Part shown: in pieces, positions 10,504-21,395 of the stretch
Numbering within the stretch: position 1 is the stretch's first letter
How the letters are laid out: every line of letters starts with the position of its first letter
Assembly: GCF_000317555.1 (NCBI RefSeq)
Contig: NC_019745.1
Span: 2,728,001 to 2,792,000 of the forward strand
Length of the DNA: 64,000 nt
Direction: 5' to 3'
DNA from: Gloeocapsa sp. PCC 7428
Lineage (GTDB): Bacteria; Cyanobacteriota; Cyanobacteriia; Cyanobacteriales; Chroococcidiopsidaceae
Notes under the pieces: model-generated
What the model was told of the DNA's origin: nothing
The model's database searches: none
What the model saw: only the letters and a program-made list of their open reading frames with translations
Program-made: the position numbers and the translations under genes

Positions 10504-11099
10504 TCCTCACAATTCATGCGCACAAATTCAATAATTGTTGCGAGTCCTTCGTGAGTTTTTAAGTTAGTAAAAACAAAAGGTTTATTGCCTCGCATTCGCT
10601 TAGCATCGCGTTCCATAATATTAAGGTCAGCCCCTACAAAAGGTGCTAAATCAATTTTATTAATGACTAATAAATCTGACTTGGTAATTCCTGGACCACC
10701 TTTGCGCGGAATTTTATCGCCAGCAGCAACATCAATAACATAAATTGTTAAATCAACTAATTCGGGGCTAAACGTCGCTGCTAAATTATCACCACCACTC
10801 TCTAGAAAAACTAAATCAAGATCGCCAAATCGCTGTTCGAGTTGTTCAATCGCGGCTAAATTCATTGAAGCATCTTCGCGAATTGCAGTGTGCGGACAGC
10901 CACCAGTTTCGACACCTAAAATGCGATCGCTTGTTAATGCTTGCGAACGTACTAAATATTGTGCATCTTCCTGCGTATAGATATCATTCGTCACCACCGC
11001 TAGATCATACTTTTGGCGCATTGCTTTACACAATGCATCAACTAACGCCGTTTTCCCCGACCCGACAGGACCCGCGACACCTACTCGAAACGCACTCAT
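10497..11099 (-). CDS. ureG: Urease accessory GTPase UreG
   Basis: SIMIBI-class GTPase that powers nickel delivery to apo-urease together with UreE, UreF and UreD/H. Seen: the P-loop [15 protein letters not shown] near the N-terminus, the Cys-Pro-His nickel motif ([17 protein letters not shown]), the ESGGDNL segment and the NKIDLAP guanine-specificity motif. Length 200 residues is normal. It lies 51 bases after ureF and its stop overlaps the start of the hybrid kinase. The urease structural genes and ureD are not in this window. Confidence 0.97.
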   Translation of the reverse strand: MSAFRVGVAGPVGSGKTALVDALCKAMRQKYDLAVVTNDIYTQEDAQYLVRSQALTSDRILGVETGGCPHTAIREDASMNLAAIEQLEQRFGDLDLVFLESGGDNLAATFSPELVDLTIYVIDVAAGDKIPRKGGPGITKSDLLVINKIDLAPFVGADLNIMERDAKRMRGNKPFVFTNLKTHEGLATIIEFVRMNCEEC

Positions 11100-11150
11100 A
11101 ATTAGCGATTAGCAGTTGTAAGAATTTCGCTCACTATTCTAAACTCTATA

Positions 11151-11825
11151 CTAACTACGAAATAATCTTGTATACTGGATTTCGTGTACCATACTCGCCA
11201 GCGATAATCCCCAACCGCAGCTACACAAGTCATCATCACTCAAGCTTAAAATCTCTGTTGCAGCATTCATCAGATCGGGAAATAAATTTAATATGAGTTG
11301 TTGTCCCGCCGTTTGTCCGAGTGGAATCAATTTCACTCCAGCGGTGACAAGATTCGTTGTCCAACTGTGTAAATATCCTAAAACAACTGACAATAAGGGA
11401 TCTATCTTCCAGGAAGCCGCCGCAATACCAAACGCGATCGCATAATTACAAGGTTCTAGTGCATCAACGAATGGCGCTACCTGTGGTTGTAGTTGTAGAA
11501 GAAGTTTAGCGAGCGATCGCCCCATTTGCCAACTTGATAAACGTAATTCCTCGGTTTCTCGCGCCGCCGATAGCCAATCGTTCCAATAACTTAAAGCTGC
11601 AATGTTTTCACTTTGTACTGCATGATACGCCCGCACCATCACTGCGGTTTCTAGTCGAATTGCCCCATAAAGTAATTCTTGTTCTAACCAATGCTGTAAG
11701 CTTTGTGCATCGCTAATCGTACCCATATCTATCAGTGCTTCAATTCCCTCAGAATAACTGTAAGCACCCACAGGTAAAGCTGGGCTAGCAAGTTGCAAAA
11801 GATACAATATACGCTCAATTGTCAT
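11151..11825 (-). CDS. ureF: Urease accessory protein UreF
   Basis: Helical urease maturation factor that bridges UreG to the UreD-urease complex. Typical features are the N-terminal [19 protein letters not shown] segment, which marks the family, and the central and C-terminal alpha-helical pattern ending near [23 protein letters not shown]. Length 224 residues is normal. It precedes ureG directly and is separated from ureE by a 316-bp stretch filled with repeats, so ureE and ureFG may be uncoupled transcriptionally in this organism. Confidence 0.95.
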   Translation of the reverse strand: MTIERILYLLQLASPALPVGAYSYSEGIEALIDMGTISDAQSLQHWLEQELLYGAIRLETAVMVRAYHAVQSENIAALSYWNDWLSAARETEELRLSSWQMGRSLAKLLLQLQPQVAPFVDALEPCNYAIAFGIAAASWKIDPLLSVVLGYLHSWTTNLVTAGVKLIPLGQTAGQQLILNLFPDLMNAATEILSLSDDDLCSCGWGLSLASMVHEIQYTRLFRS

Positions 11826-11865
11826 ACCATTTATTGCTCATCGTTGCAGTAGACTTTCTAGATGA

Positions 11866-12000
11866 ATCCTAGATGCCCTTCGACTTTCTTCGGATCTACC
11901 CAAACGAAGTGTGCCTTCGCACACTAAAATAACAGGAATATCAGTAATTGCACGGAGGCAAACAGGGTTTATTTAGCGGCGAATTCATTTGCGCTTCTCT
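11866..12000. repeat. Dispersed two-hairpin repeat, degenerate copy between ureE and ureF
   Basis: Shares with the copy at 16018-16175 the ACTTTCTTC...AAGTGTGCC...CGCACACTAA block and the later GTTTATTTAGC...GCGAAT...ATT..GC block. The first palindrome of the other copies (GTCCAC-GCAG-GTGGAC) is eroded here. The rest of the 316-bp ureE-ureF gap contains no gene. Confidence 0.7.
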
Positions 12001-12110
12001 TCATGTAGGAGGTCTAGTAATCCTAAATTGTTCATGAACATCTCTCCAATCTCTTTCTTTGTGACCTAGCCTAGCGACAACCCCCTTGGGGAATGCGTTC
12101 TACCCTATGC

Positions 12111-12132
12111 GAAGGCTACGCCAATGTGGTTC
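12111..12132 (+). repeat. Short dispersed repeat also found at the potB start
   Basis: A 22-base word beginning GAAGGCTACGCC and ending ATGTGGTTC is identical to 47995-48016. Here it lies just downstream of ureE and is non-coding. Confidence 0.8.
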
Positions 12133-12141
12133 GTTATATCG

Positions 12142-12573
12142 CTAATGATGATGTCCATACGCACCAATTTCTGGCTGAAATGGCAACACGGCTTCGTATA
12201 CTTGCGCTCCAAGTTGTTCTAGCATAGTGCGTAAAACAGGATCGGGCGACAATCGCAAATAGTCTTGGGTCACTTCTACAGGTACGTGACGATTCCCTAA
12301 ATGATACGCAGCTTTCAGTAATAATACTGGAGTCGCTTTCACCACAAGCACAGGTTCCGGTTTAGCTATAACTCGCACTACAATCCTCGCATCTTCAGCT
12401 TGTAGCAAGTCACCATCGCGCAATACCGTACCTCTGGGTAAGCGTAAAAAGACAATTTCATCTTGAATTTCAAGGCGATAGCGACTCCGAGTTCGTTCTT
12501 CCGCAGTTAGTGCCAGAGTAAAATCTACGGGAATATCAGTATTCGGTGGCTGACGTTGCGTAAGTGCAATCAT
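12142..12573 (-). CDS. ureE: Urease accessory nickel chaperone UreE
   Basis: Dimeric nickel-binding metallochaperone for urease. The N-terminal half fits the UreE peptide-binding domain ([20 protein letters not shown], then [18 protein letters not shown]) and the C-terminal half the metal-binding domain with [14 protein letters not shown], whose His is the conserved nickel ligand. The tail ends in HHH, a short version of the His-rich tail. Length 143 is normal. Its start overlaps the pyrD stop by 4 bases (ATGA), so the two are probably translated from one mRNA. Confidence 0.96.
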   Translation of the reverse strand: MIALTQRQPPNTDIPVDFTLALTAEERTRSRYRLEIQDEIVFLRLPRGTVLRDGDLLQAEDARIVVRVIAKPEPVLVVKATPVLLLKAAYHLGNRHVPVEVTQDYLRLSPDPVLRTMLEQLGAQVYEAVLPFQPEIGAYGHHH

Positions 12574-13751
12574 ATGTTCTTGGTTGACTGTAATCCTACC
12601 GCATCGACAATTGAATTGAGTTTGTGTTCTTCGAGTTTAAGCAGCAACCCTTGTAAGATCCGGCTTACCATCAATGGTCCTTCATAAATCCAACCAGTGT
12701 AAACTTGCACTAGACTCGCACCTGCAATGATTTTCTCCCAAGCATCTTGCGCAGTAAAGATCCCGCCAACGCCTATAATCGGAAGTTGACCTTGTGTTTG
12801 TTGGTAGATAAACCGGATAATTTCGGTAGCGCGATCGCGCACAGGTAAACCACTAATTCCACCAGCTTCTTCGGTGACAGGTTTTCCGGTTTGTGCCAAG
12901 ATTTTTGTCGTGATGCGATCGCGACTGATTGTCGTATTTGTCGCAATCATTCCCGCAAGTTTGTACCTTTGGGCTATTTCAACGATCGCCGCGATTTCTT
13001 CCCATTCAAGATCGGGGGCTATTTTGACGCAAATCGGCTTAGAAGCTTGATTTTCTTGTTGTAATGCATCCAGAATTGAACTGAGTTCTGTGGTATTTTG
13101 CAGCGATCGCAATCCTGGAGTATTCGGGGAAGATACGTTGACAACAAAATAATCTCCCAACTCTTTGAGTAATCGAAAACTTTCTAAATAGTCAGAGGCT
13201 GCGGCTTCTAGCGGGGTAATTTTTGATTTTCCTAAATTCACTCCAATTGGTATCAAATGAGAGGCGTTTTGCAATCGTTTCACCATCATTGCCGCGCCAG
13301 AATTGTTAAATCCCATGCGGTTTAAAGCTGCGCGATCTTGTGGTAAACGAAATAATCGCGGACGAGGGTTTCCTGGTTGCGCGTGAAATGTCACTGTACC
13401 AACTTCCGCGAAGCCAAATCCAAAATTTGCCCAAACACTCGCCGCAACACCATCTTTATCAAAACCTGCGGCTAAACCGACGGGATTGCGAAATTGAAGT
13501 CCCCAAAGTTTTTGTGCTAAGCGTTCATCACTCAAACACAATGATTTTTGTAATAAATTTTGCGTTGATTTTGTAACTGGATGATGTGGCGAATTTTCTA
13601 GCCAGCTAAGCGCGCTAATTGTTCTTTGATACAACCATTCTGGGTCAATTTTTAATCCAGTAAATAATACAGGTCGAATGACGAGTTTGTAGAGATCCCA
13701 CTCGTGTTTTAAATTCAAGTTTAATCTTGCCACGCTCTTGCTGCTGTCCAA
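12570..13751 (-). CDS. pyrD: Dihydroorotate dehydrogenase (quinone type, class 2)
   Basis: FMN flavoprotein oxidising dihydroorotate to orotate with quinone, the fourth step of pyrimidine synthesis. Visible motifs: [52 protein letters not shown] with the class 2 catalytic serine region, [19 protein letters not shown] and [15 protein letters not shown]. The N-terminal helical extension ([20 protein letters not shown]) is the membrane-association part that defines class 2. The start is uncertain: no ATG exists before the domain; TTG at 13751, GTG at 13733 and TTG at 13718 are possible, the first two overlapping the upstream methyltransferase. It is followed by ureE with a 4-base overlap. Confidence 0.95.
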   Translation of the reverse strand: MDSSKSVARLNLNLKHEWDLYKLVIRPVLFTGLKIDPEWLYQRTISALSWLENSPHHPVTKSTQNLLQKSLCLSDERLAQKLWGLQFRNPVGLAAGFDKDGVAASVWANFGFGFAEVGTVTFHAQPGNPRPRLFRLPQDRAALNRMGFNNSGAAMMVKRLQNASHLIPIGVNLGKSKITPLEAAASDYLESFRLLKELGDYFVVNVSSPNTPGLRSLQNTTELSSILDALQQENQASKPICVKIAPDLEWEEIAAIVEIAQRYKLAGMIATNTTISRDRITTKILAQTGKPVTEEAGGISGLPVRDRATEIIRFIYQQTQGQLPIIGVGGIFTAQDAWEKIIAGASLVQVYTGWIYEGPLMVSRILQGLLLKLEEHKLNSIVDAVGLQSTKNI

Positions 13752-14425
13752 TGTCGATCCGAAGATTGATAAACTTTTACATCGCTCAAATTGGCTTGCC
13801 CTATTAAATCACGAACCTCATCCAAAGTCAGCGCAGCATGAAGCGAGTCGCGAAATAATTTCTTTTGTTGTTCGTCATATTCTGCACCAATGCTTGCAAC
13901 TAAAGCATCCATTGTCTCGACATCCGCAGGGCGAATCAAGTCACGAATAAATATCGCGCCTTGTGGTTGTAGTACGCGCGCTATTTCATGGAAAAAGCGT
14001 AGAGGATCGGGTAAGTGGTGGACTAAGCTATTAGAAATCACCATCTGAAATTGTCCGTCAGAATAAGGCATTTTTTTAGCATCAACAGTTTCCAGAAAAA
14101 TCTGTTGTTCTAAGCCAGCATTTTTAACGTGCTGCAAGCCAAGCTGCAACATATTTTGAGCTAAATCAATACCCCAAATCTGCCACTGCGGACACTTTGC
14201 TGCGATTAATACCGGAATTCGTGCTGTACCTGTCCCAACATCCAGAACTTTCGCCGGAAAATGAGGTCCTAACTCAATCACACTTTCGGCAAAGGCAGTA
14301 TTAACTTCTGTAAAGTCCATTGCATCGTATTCTATCGCCTCTTCCCAGCTATCCATCACTTCTGGTTCTAAAACTCGTGGCAGTGTTACTTGATTTTGAC
14401 TTTGCGATTGATGTTGGATTGACAT
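13721..14425 (-). CDS. Class I SAM-dependent methyltransferase
   Basis: Methyltransferase fold of 234 residues with motif [17 protein letters not shown], the acidic loop GIDLAQNML, motif II-like [16 protein letters not shown] and the post-motif [14 protein letters not shown]. These resemble the UbiE/COQ5-like Methyltransf_11/25 group. The substrate is not recognisable. It sits between a phosphoribosyltransferase and pyrD on the same strand, and its end overlaps the longest pyrD frame by 31 bases. An operon is likely but gives no firm clue to the substrate. Confidence 0.85.
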   Translation of the reverse strand: MSIQHQSQSQNQVTLPRVLEPEVMDSWEEAIEYDAMDFTEVNTAFAESVIELGPHFPAKVLDVGTGTARIPVLIAAKCPQWQIWGIDLAQNMLQLGLQHVKNAGLEQQIFLETVDAKKMPYSDGQFQMVISNSLVHHLPDPLRFFHEIARVLQPQGAIFIRDLIRPADVETMDALVASIGAEYDEQQKKLFRDSLHAALTLDEVRDLIGQANLSDVKVYQSSDRHWTAARAWQD

Positions 14426-14457
14426 GATAATACCAATTCGTCACAAACTATTCTCCC

Positions 14458-15135
14458 CTACTCCTCTGCTTCTTTATGTTGCTGTAAATAAGCCAAAGCT
14501 TCTTCGGTTTCAACTTGGGGAAATTCAGCATAGAAGCGACTGACACTCATGAATGATTGCGGCGTTTCTAGAACAATCACGCGATCGCCCCACTGTTCCA
14601 GCCAAGGAATCAACCCATGAGGTGCAACTGGCGCACATAGTAAGATAGCAGCAGGATTTTGGGCTTTTAAAGCTTGGGCGGCGACAGCGATCGTCATTCC
14701 TGTTGCAATACCATCATCAACAATAACCGCGATCGCACCTTCAGCGCTCACTTGAGGACACGCAGGCGTAAGTTGGGCAAGTTGTGCTTGTGCTTTTGCC
14801 ATCGCTTCTGCTAGCGCGGCTTTTCCTTGACGCGAATAAGGAATGTAAAATGGCGTTTCCTCAGCCCACAACACGTTACCATCAGCAGTAACAGCACCAA
14901 TCGCCAGTTCGGGGTTCTTAGGATGGCTAATTTTTTTAGCAATTAAGATACTTAAAGGGCAATGTAATAATTGTGCGACTGGCAAACCTACAGGTATACC
15001 TCCGCGTGGTAGTGCATAGACAATTGGTTGAGCATTGATCGTTGATAAAGGTGGCTGAGTTAAAACAAAGGAAACAGTTTGCGCTAACTGTTCGCCAGCA
15101 TCAATGCGATCGCGAAAAAGGGGAAAATCTGACAT
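14458..15135 (-). CDS. Type I phosphoribosyltransferase-family protein
   Basis: PRTase fold with the PRPP loop AVIVDDGIATGMTIAVAAQAL, an N-terminal FRDRIDAGEQLAQ segment and ALPRGGIPVGLPVA. This is the widespread stand-alone family often annotated as putative phosphoribosyl transferase; its true substrate is generally unknown. I chose the ATG at 15135 (MSDFPLF), which fits family N-termini; an ATG six codons upstream at 15153 is an alternative. It is the first gene of the minus-strand run that leads to pyrD and ureE. A nucleotide-salvage role would fit the neighbours but is inference. Confidence 0.82.
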   Translation of the reverse strand: MSDFPLFRDRIDAGEQLAQTVSFVLTQPPLSTINAQPIVYALPRGGIPVGLPVAQLLHCPLSILIAKKISHPKNPELAIGAVTADGNVLWAEETPFYIPYSRQGKAALAEAMAKAQAQLAQLTPACPQVSAEGAIAVIVDDGIATGMTIAVAAQALKAQNPAAILLCAPVAPHGLIPWLEQWGDRVIVLETPQSFMSVSRFYAEFPQVETEEALAYLQQHKEAEE

Positions 15136-15301
15136 GAGTGCGCCTAACACCATAGCGCGACAGTCTTATTTCTATGATGACTGATTTTAGCTTTTCAGTG
15201 TGACGATCCTGAGACCGAACGCACTAGAGTAGAATTGAGGGGCAACCAGGATGCTGCGCGAAGCGCAATTGCATTTTATTTAAACTGACGCTATTTCAAT
15301 C

Positions 15302-16000
15302 ATGACTAGCAGCGAAGAGCAACTTAGTCTTTTTCAAAATCCTACTACTGATTCAGAAGCATCGGCAGCAGCGCAGCCTGAATTAATTCCCACAGACGCT
15401 AAAATTCCGATTCCCCCAGGTACGTATTCCGCGATGACGGAAATCGCACAGCATTGCAATGCTTGTCATCGCTGTGGACTTGGCGAAACTCGCACGCACG
15501 CTGTCGTTGGACGCGGAAATTTGCAAGCACCAATTATGATCATTGGCGAAGCACCAGGGCAAAATGAAGATGAAACCGGATTGCCCTTCGTCGGTAAAGC
15601 GGGGCAACTTCTTGATAAAATTTTAGCTTCGGTAAAACTTGATACAGATAATCACATTTATATCTGTAATGTAATCAAGTGCCGCCCACCCAACAACCGC
15701 GTTCCTACCACTGACGAAATTAGCGCGTGTAAACCTTACCTTCTAGAGCAAATTCGTTTGGTTGACCCGAAAATAATTCTATTTACTGGTGCAACCGCCC
15801 TCAAAGGCTTGACAGGTGAAAAACGCGGAATTACAAAGATTCGCGGAAACTGGATTGAGTGGGAAGGACGTTTATGTATGCCGATTCTCCATCCAGCATA
15901 TTTATTGCGTAACCCTTCTCGCGAACGTGGTAGCCCTAAATGGCTGATGTGGCAAGATATTCAAGCGGTACGCACCAAGTTAGATGAAATGCAAAATTAG
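15302..16000 (+). CDS. Type-4 uracil-DNA glycosylase (iron-sulfur)
   Basis: Removes uracil from DNA as the first step of base-excision repair. Family 4 markers are clear: the CNACHRCGLGETRTH Fe-S cysteine segment, GEAPGQNEDETGLPFVGKAG with the catalytic region, YICNVIKCRPPNNR giving further cluster cysteines, and the C-terminal HPAYLLRNPSR. The N-terminal 50 residues are low-complexity and Ser/Ala-rich. Length 232 is usual. It stands alone, divergent from the phosphoribosyltransferase, with the 150-bp gap as shared promoter region. Confidence 0.95.
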   Translation: MTSSEEQLSLFQNPTTDSEASAAAQPELIPTDAKIPIPPGTYSAMTEIAQHCNACHRCGLGETRTHAVVGRGNLQAPIMIIGEAPGQNEDETGLPFVGKAGQLLDKILASVKLDTDNHIYICNVIKCRPPNNRVPTTDEISACKPYLLEQIRLVDPKIILFTGATALKGLTGEKRGITKIRGNWIEWEGRLCMPILHPAYLLRNPSRERGSPKWLMWQDIQAVRTKLDEMQN

Positions 16001-16017
16001 ACCTTGTTTGTAAATCG

Positions 16018-16175
16018 CGGATGCCTGCCGACTTTCTTCAGCGCTACTCAAACAAAGTGTGCCTACGCACACTAAGAGGTAAGGAATGCCCGTTGAGTTT
16101 TGATGCGTAAGGTTTGAGCGATAGTCCACGCAGGTGGACTTCGTTTATTTAGCCGCGAATGAATTCGCTAGGCTG
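16018..16175. repeat. Dispersed two-hairpin repeat, best-preserved copy
   Basis: Contains the palindrome GTCCAC-GCAG-GTGGAC and, about 20 bases on, GCGAAT-GA-ATTCGC. Much of the last 50 bases recurs at 32581-32634, and the first part recurs at 11866-12000. It is intergenic, after the uracil-DNA glycosylase. Confidence 0.8.
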
Positions 16176-16205
16176 AATAATCAAGAATTGTAAATTTGTG
16201 ACAAA

Positions 16206-16802
16206 CTACAAATTAGTTTGACAATCGCGTAACCATGTCCGTATTGCCTGGGCAATGATGCCGTTACTACTATCTCTAGGAGGTGTCACAGGTCTTTGAG
16301 AAGGATACGACCCTGTGCGCGAAAACATGATAGCAAGTCGCCAAGTACCTTCCGCGCGCGTGAAAAACAGCCAGTGAAACTGTTGTAGTTCAACGGGTTT
16401 GCCATCGATATACTGTCGTTCGAGTGTTGTGATAAAGACTTGTTGCGGCTGTTGTGCGTTAGTTGCTTCTACGTCAGGAGTATATTCGCCAGGACCAAGC
16501 GTTAAGGGTGCAAACTCAGGGCGTCCAGCAATAATTACGTAGGTATAAATATCAACGATCGCATCGCGCCGACGAGTACGTTGACTAATCCGATTTGCAT
16601 AGCTTGGTAAAGCTGGTAATAGTTGTGTGGTTAATGTTTCCACATCTTCGGTTTGGCACTGCGGCGATCGCTTCGCCAATCCTACAGATTGTTGAAGATA
16701 TATACTATTTACTGGCTTTAGTCCGATAAATTCTAGGTTGAAGCTATAAGCAAGCAAGTAAACAGCGTAAATCGAAATGTGCCGCCTTCTCACAGCTATC
16801 AT
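16206..16802 (-). CDS. Hypothetical protein following pyrF
   Basis: A 198-residue protein I do not recognise. The N-terminal 25 residues after a basic start ([19 protein letters not shown]) look like a signal or membrane anchor. The remainder has a [36 protein letters not shown]-type region (split here for length: the core is [20 protein letters not shown]) that suggests a small beta-rich folded domain. A C-terminal [11 protein letters not shown] forms a short amphipathic helix. Its ATG overlaps the pyrF stop by 4 bases, implying co-translation. Function unknown; likely exported or membrane-attached. Confidence 0.7.
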   Translation of the reverse strand: MIAVRRRHISIYAVYLLAYSFNLEFIGLKPVNSIYLQQSVGLAKRSPQCQTEDVETLTTQLLPALPSYANRISQRTRRRDAIVDIYTYVIIAGRPEFAPLTLGPGEYTPDVEATNAQQPQQVFITTLERQYIDGKPVELQQFHWLFFTRAEGTWRLAIMFSRTGSYPSQRPVTPPRDSSNGIIAQAIRTWLRDCQTNL

Positions 16803-17512
16803 GACGCTGCTAACTCGTCACAAATGCGCGCCCACGCACTTTTTGGGTCTTCAGCCGCCGTAATCGGACGCCCAATCACAAGATAATCGGCTCCAGCTTT
16901 GAGCGCTTGTGCGGGAGTAAGCGATCGCTTTTGATCTCCCCCTTCTGCCCAAAGGGGTCTTACTCCAGGACAAACGAGTAAAAAGTCGTCCCCGCAAATT
17001 TGACGTAACTGCGCGACTTCTTGCGGCGAACAAACCGCACCATCTACACCTGCTGCTTGGGCTAACAGCGCCATTTGTAGCGCATATTCAGGTAACTCTA
17101 ACGGAATTTTTAACTCAAACGCCAGTTGTCGCGCTGAAATACTCGTCAGGAGTGTAATCGCTAGCACTTTCGGGGGTGTCACACCGGCTGAGGTAGCACC
17201 TGCTTGTACCGCCTGATGCGCTGCGGCGATCGCATCTTTCCCTGCTGTGGCGTGAATGGTGAGCAAATCAACTCCATAACGCCCCACCGCCCGACACGCG
17301 CCCGCCATTGTGTTAGGAATATCGTGAAACTTCAGATCCAAAAAAATCCGCTTTTGCTGGTTTTTGAGTATTTTTAAGATCCCTGAACCACTATTGACAA
17401 AAAGCTCTAAACCAACTTTCCAGAAAGTAACTTCTGGTAATGTTTCGAGTAAAGCGATCGCTTCAGCTTCGCTGGCGACATCTAAAGGTACAATAATGCG
17501 TTCTGGGGACAT
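16799..17512 (-). CDS. pyrF: Orotidine 5'-phosphate decarboxylase
   Basis: Converts OMP to UMP, the last step of de novo pyrimidine synthesis. Seen: [13 protein letters not shown], the catalytic [12 protein letters not shown] (Lys-Asp network), [19 protein letters not shown] and the phosphate-binding [12 protein letters not shown]. The ATG at 17512 gives the normal N-terminus ([11 protein letters not shown]). The 22 codons upstream run through a CCCCTGACCCCCGACCCC tract of the intergenic heptad repeat, which argues that they are not coding. Length 237 is usual. Confidence 0.96.
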   Translation of the reverse strand: MSPERIIVPLDVASEAEAIALLETLPEVTFWKVGLELFVNSGSGILKILKNQQKRIFLDLKFHDIPNTMAGACRAVGRYGVDLLTIHATAGKDAIAAAHQAVQAGATSAGVTPPKVLAITLLTSISARQLAFELKIPLELPEYALQMALLAQAAGVDGAVCSPQEVAQLRQICGDDFLLVCPGVRPLWAEGGDQKRSLTPAQALKAGADYLVIGRPITAAEDPKSAWARICDELAAS

Positions 17513-17612
17513 TGAATAGGGGTCGGGGGTCAGGGGTAATTGGGTAGTAGGAAAATCGTATCTTAATCTTGCCAACACTCCTACTCTTTCACTAGCCAGC
17601 CACTCAATTTAA

Positions 17613-18869
17613 TCACGGTACTAAGCGGACAAACTTATTTTTTCCCACTTGCAGAACTTTTTCGTACAGTTGTTCGGGTTTTTCAAACGCTAAGTCAAGT
17701 TGCGTAACGCGATCGCTATTTAATCGCACCGCACCGCCTTGAATTTGTCGGCGAGCATCGGAACTGCTTTTACACAATTTACTTGCACTCAGAATATAAA
17801 ACAACTTCGCTGGAAACTCTACCTGTGATAAAGAAAATTCTGGAACAGTAGATGTATCCGTTGTTGCACCTTGAATCAGCGACATTGCGGTTTGCTGTGC
17901 TTTTGCGGCAGCTTCTTGACCGTGATATTGAGCAACAATATTTAATGCTAAGAGCTTTTGGCGATCGCGCGGATTTTCTGGTAAACGGTCTAAAGGTAAA
18001 TCCGTCAACAACTCAAAGTATTGTTCCAAGAGATGGTCAGGAATTTTTTCTAACTTGGAATACATTGTCAGTGGATCTTCGGATAAACCAATGTAGTTTC
18101 CCAAAGACTTAGACATTTTCTGCGTTCCATCAGTTCCGATGAGAATTGGCATTAGTACGCCGAACTGCGGGGGAAACCCGAAGTGACGTTGCAAATCTCG
18201 ACCTACCGCAATATTAAACTTTTGGTCTGTACCCCCTAATTCGACATCAGCTTCGACCGCCACCGAATCATACCCTTGCATAATCGGGTACAAAAACTCA
18301 TGCAAGTAGATAGGGTTTTCTTGGGCATAACGTTCCGCAAATCCTTCTTTGGCTAACATCTGCCCGACAGTCATCGTGGAAAGTAACTCCAAAATTTTCG
18401 CCAGATCCAACTTGGAAAGCCACTCGGAGTTGTAGCGAACTTCTAGCCTGCCTGGCGTGTCAAAATCTAAGATAGGACGCAACTGATTTAAGTATGTTTT
18501 AGCATTTTGTGCCACAATTTCATCACTCAGTTGCCGACGGACTTCTGATTTACCTGTTGGATCGCCAATTCTTGCAGTAAAATCGCCAATAATGAGTACT
18601 GCTGTATGCCCCGCATCTTGAAAAGCTCGGAGCTTTCTATAAGGAATACTATGACCAAGGTGAATATCGGGACTCGTAGGATCGATACCCAGTTTGACGC
18701 GCAAAGGTCGATGCGTATCTGTCAAGCGTTTTTCGAGGTTTTCCAGCGGATCGTCCGAATGCACTTGTTCAGGAAAAATCTCGCTGACACCACGGCGTAG
18801 CCACGTAAAATTTTTTACGGCATTATCAGTCGTCGGTTGAATTTTGGTTTCTCCTTGGCTTTGCGTCAT
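17613..18869 (-). CDS. tyrS: Tyrosyl-tRNA synthetase
   Basis: Charges tRNA-Tyr. Class I signature DIHLGHS (HIGH-like), the tyrosine-binding [21 protein letters not shown] region, and QKMSKSLGN (KMSKS loop). A C-terminal S4 RNA-binding domain holds [16 protein letters not shown]. The lysine-containing KMSKS and HLGHS forms fit the TyrRS family that lacks the long N-terminal extension. The ATG at 18869 (MTQSQGE) gives 418 residues; an in-frame ATG at 18998 would add 43 residues without family resemblance. It is separated from pyrF by about 100 bp on the same strand. Confidence 0.95.
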   Translation of the reverse strand: MTQSQGETKIQPTTDNAVKNFTWLRRGVSEIFPEQVHSDDPLENLEKRLTDTHRPLRVKLGIDPTSPDIHLGHSIPYRKLRAFQDAGHTAVLIIGDFTARIGDPTGKSEVRRQLSDEIVAQNAKTYLNQLRPILDFDTPGRLEVRYNSEWLSKLDLAKILELLSTMTVGQMLAKEGFAERYAQENPIYLHEFLYPIMQGYDSVAVEADVELGGTDQKFNIAVGRDLQRHFGFPPQFGVLMPILIGTDGTQKMSKSLGNYIGLSEDPLTMYSKLEKIPDHLLEQYFELLTDLPLDRLPENPRDRQKLLALNIVAQYHGQEAAAKAQQTAMSLIQGATTDTSTVPEFSLSQVEFPAKLFYILSASKLCKSSSDARRQIQGGAVRLNSDRVTQLDLAFEKPEQLYEKVLQVGKNKFVRLVP

Positions 18870-19030
18870 ACTAGGAACTTGATAGCTAAACTGGTCTTCA
18901 TATAATTGATTCAGGATCGCGTGTATTCTCATTCGCTCAGGTGTCAGATTACTATAATTGCAAAAAATATTTGTTTTTAGCGCATCACTCAATTTCAACC
19001 CTTGTCTACAAGTGAGGAAGTTAAACCGCC

Positions 19031-20953
19031 GTGTCTTCTAGTATTGTTCATAAAAAACAACAACGAGGCTCTTCACCCAGTTATCAGTTTGTCAAAGAAG
19101 TCGGTCAGGTAACTGGCGGTACACTATTGGCAATTACAATGCTGACGAGTGCTGTTGTAGCTGGGGGATTAATTGGGTTAGCAACCAGTTTCCGCAACCT
19201 ACCCGATGTCAGAGCTTTACGTAACTATTTTCCCTCAGAAACGTCTTATATTTACGACATTAAAGGTAGACTACTTGCCAGCATTCACGGCGAAGCGAAC
19301 CGCGAAGTTGTACCTTTAGACCGTATTTCGCCAGACCTCAAACGTGCCGTTATGGCGATCGAAGATAGCCACTTTTATTATCATCACGGTATCAATGTTG
19401 GCAGTGTTGGTCGGGCGTTACTGGTGAACTGGCAACGCGGTGCTGTCGCGGAAGGTGGTTCTACCGTCTCGATGCAGTTGGCAAGAAATATTTTCTTGAC
19501 ACAAGAGCGGAAATTTAGTCGCAAAGTTGCCGAAGCTGTCTTAGCCGTTCGCCTTGAGCAAGTTCTGAGTAAAGAAGAAATTTTAGAGTTGTACCTCAAC
19601 CAAGTTTATTGGGGACACAACAACTACGGCGTCCAAACCGCAGCCCGAACGTACTTTAATAAATCAGCCGCGAATCTTAACTTGGCTGAAGCCGCGATGA
19701 TGGCAGGTTTGATTCAAGCCCCAGAGCAATATAGTCCGTTTAATAACATGGAACGGGCAAAACAACGTCAGGAAATTGTGCTCAATCGAATGTTGCAGTT
19801 GGGTTGGATTACACCAGAAGAAGAAGCCGCAGCGCGTAACACGGAAATCAAACTCGGTCGCATCCGCTCATTCCAAGGTAGTGCGATGCCTTATGTCACA
19901 AATGCAGCCGCGCAAGAATTAGCTAAACGCTTTGGTCGCGATGCGGTACTCAAAGGTGGAATGCGCGTACAAACGACTGTCGATGCTGATATGCAGCGGA
20001 TGGCAGAAGAAACTGTCACAACTTGGCATAAACGAATTCGCGCGCAGGGCGTCAATGGCGATCAAATGGCATTAGTTGCGGTCGATCCGCGAACTCAGTT
20101 TATCAAAGCTCTCGTTGGTGGTGTCGATCCCAGAAAAAGCGAGTTTAACCGCGCGACTCAAGCACAGCGTCAGCCTGGTTCAGCCTTTAAACCGTTTGTG
20201 TATTACGCAGCGTTTGCCTCTGGCAAGTATACTCCTAACTCAATTGTGGAGGATACCCCAGTTAGCTACAACGATGGTAGCGCTGAACGCTATATACCTA
20301 AGAACTATGACAATTCCTTCCAAGGACCAATGTCGATTCGCAGAGCCTTAGAAGTTTCGCGAAATATTCCGGCAATTAAAATTGGACAAGCTGTTGGACT
20401 GAATAAAGTTATTGAAATTTGTCGGGTTCTGGGAATTAATAGTCCAATGGAGCCTGTCATTTCCTTACCCTTAGGCGCAATTGGCGTAACACCACTCGAA
20501 ATGGCTAGCGCTTATGCGACTTTTGCGAATTATGGTTGGCACTCGCCGCCGACCGCGATCGTCCGTGTAAGTGACAGTAGTGGTAATGTATTACTCGACA
20601 ATACACCTAAACCTCAACTCGTACTAGATCCTTGGGCTGCGGCTTCACTTAATAGTGTAATGCAAGGAGTCATTACCAACGGTACTGGTAGAGCAGCACA
20701 ACTTGACCGTCAAGCTGCTGGTAAAACAGGAACAACATCTTCAGAGCGTGACATTTGGTTTGTCGGTTATGTACCACAGCTAGCAACTGCCGTTTGGGTA
20801 GGAAACGACAATTATCGACCGTTAGGTAAAGGCTCGACTGGCGGTGGTTTTGTTGCACCTGTATGGCGTGACTTTATGCAAAAAGCTTTAAAAGATCAAC
20901 GAGTAGAGTATTTCCGCTCGCCTTCGCAGTTTCAACGCCCTAGTGCTAACTAA
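19031..20953 (+). CDS. Class A penicillin-binding protein (PBP1A-like)
   Basis: Bifunctional peptidoglycan synthase anchored in the plasma membrane. One transmembrane helix lies at about residues 30-57. The glycosyltransferase-51 domain has [12 protein letters not shown] (catalytic Glu), [13 protein letters not shown] and [13 protein letters not shown]. The transpeptidase domain has the active-site SXXK in QPGSAFKPF, the SRN triad and KTGTTS. The start is GTG, with GAGGAAG about 11 bases upstream. Length 640 is typical. It is divergent from tyrS, with little space between, and no downstream partner on the strand. Confidence 0.95.
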   Translation: MSSSIVHKKQQRGSSPSYQFVKEVGQVTGGTLLAITMLTSAVVAGGLIGLATSFRNLPDVRALRNYFPSETSYIYDIKGRLLASIHGEANREVVPLDRISPDLKRAVMAIEDSHFYYHHGINVGSVGRALLVNWQRGAVAEGGSTVSMQLARNIFLTQERKFSRKVAEAVLAVRLEQVLSKEEILELYLNQVYWGHNNYGVQTAARTYFNKSAANLNLAEAAMMAGLIQAPEQYSPFNNMERAKQRQEIVLNRMLQLGWITPEEEAAARNTEIKLGRIRSFQGSAMPYVTNAAAQELAKRFGRDAVLKGGMRVQTTVDADMQRMAEETVTTWHKRIRAQGVNGDQMALVAVDPRTQFIKALVGGVDPRKSEFNRATQAQRQPGSAFKPFVYYAAFASGKYTPNSIVEDTPVSYNDGSAERYIPKNYDNSFQGPMSIRRALEVSRNIPAIKIGQAVGLNKVIEICRVLGINSPMEPVISLPLGAIGVTPLEMASAYATFANYGWHSPPTAIVRVSDSSGNVLLDNTPKPQLVLDPWAAASLNSVMQGVITNGTGRAAQLDRQAAGKTGTTSSERDIWFVGYVPQLATAVWVGNDNYRPLGKGSTGGGFVAPVWRDFMQKALKDQRVEYFRSPSQFQRPSAN

Positions 20954-21038
20954 TAGCGCGAAGAGGGGTTAAGGATCAGGGTAAAAAACAGAAAAAGTTA
21001 CAGTTAAACTCAGTAGGCTTTGTGTCAAGGTTAATTTT

Positions 21039-21066
21039 CTGACCTCTGACCTCCGACCCCTGATCC
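21039..21066. repeat. Heptad repeat tract (CTGACCT-like)
   Basis: Four consecutive 7-base units of the type CTGACCT, CTGACCT, CCGACCC, CTGATCC lie between convergent genes. The same heptad type appears at 21795-21822, 56925-56945 and 63068-63088 and, on the other strand, near 17519. This matches the short tandemly repeated repetitive (STRR) class known from cyanobacteria. Confidence 0.75.
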
Positions 21067-21071
21067 CTATT

Positions 21072-21395
21072 TTATGGCTGTTTATCGACTTCTGCTTTCA
21101 TCCGTTCCAGTGTTAGATTCATCTGGTCAAACATCTGCTGTGGTGTCATTCCAAACTGTCCTAACTGCGTTTGCAGTTGCTGCGCCGTCATTTGAGCCAT
21201 AAAGTCTTCTGATAGTTCAAAGCGCTTCATAAAAATGCGATAGCGCTCCATCAAAGCTTCCATTTGCTCAATAAACATCTTTTTACCTTCACGGTCAAAC
21301 TTGCCGTAGTTCTGCCCAAGTTTGATTAAGGCTTGGTAATCTTCAAAAAGCTGCTTGGCTTCTTGTTGAACAATCTCAGAGTCAAAAAATCCCAT
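21072..21395 (-). CDS. DUF1825 family protein
   Basis: A 107-residue, mostly helical protein of a family found widely in cyanobacteria, with no established function. The sequence MGFFDSEIVQQEAKQLFED at the start and a Gln/Met-rich amphipathic C-terminal half are characteristic. I chose the ATG at 21395 over an upstream TTG at 21410. No signal peptide or membrane segment is present. It is monocistronic as far as can be seen. Confidence 0.88.
   Translation of the reverse strand: MGFFDSEIVQQEAKQLFEDYQALIKLGQNYGKFDREGKKMFIEQMEALMERYRIFMKRFELSEDFMAQMTAQQLQTQLGQFGMTPQQMFDQMNLTLERMKAEVDKQP

Noticed and set aside
17513-17578. 22-codon N-terminal extension of pyrF
   Set aside because: The codons are made of the inverted heptad repeat found in intergenic regions.
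18870-18998. 43-codon N-terminal extension of tyrS
   Set aside because: No similarity to TyrRS N-termini and it comes close to the divergent PBP gene; the ATG at 18869 gives the usual length.
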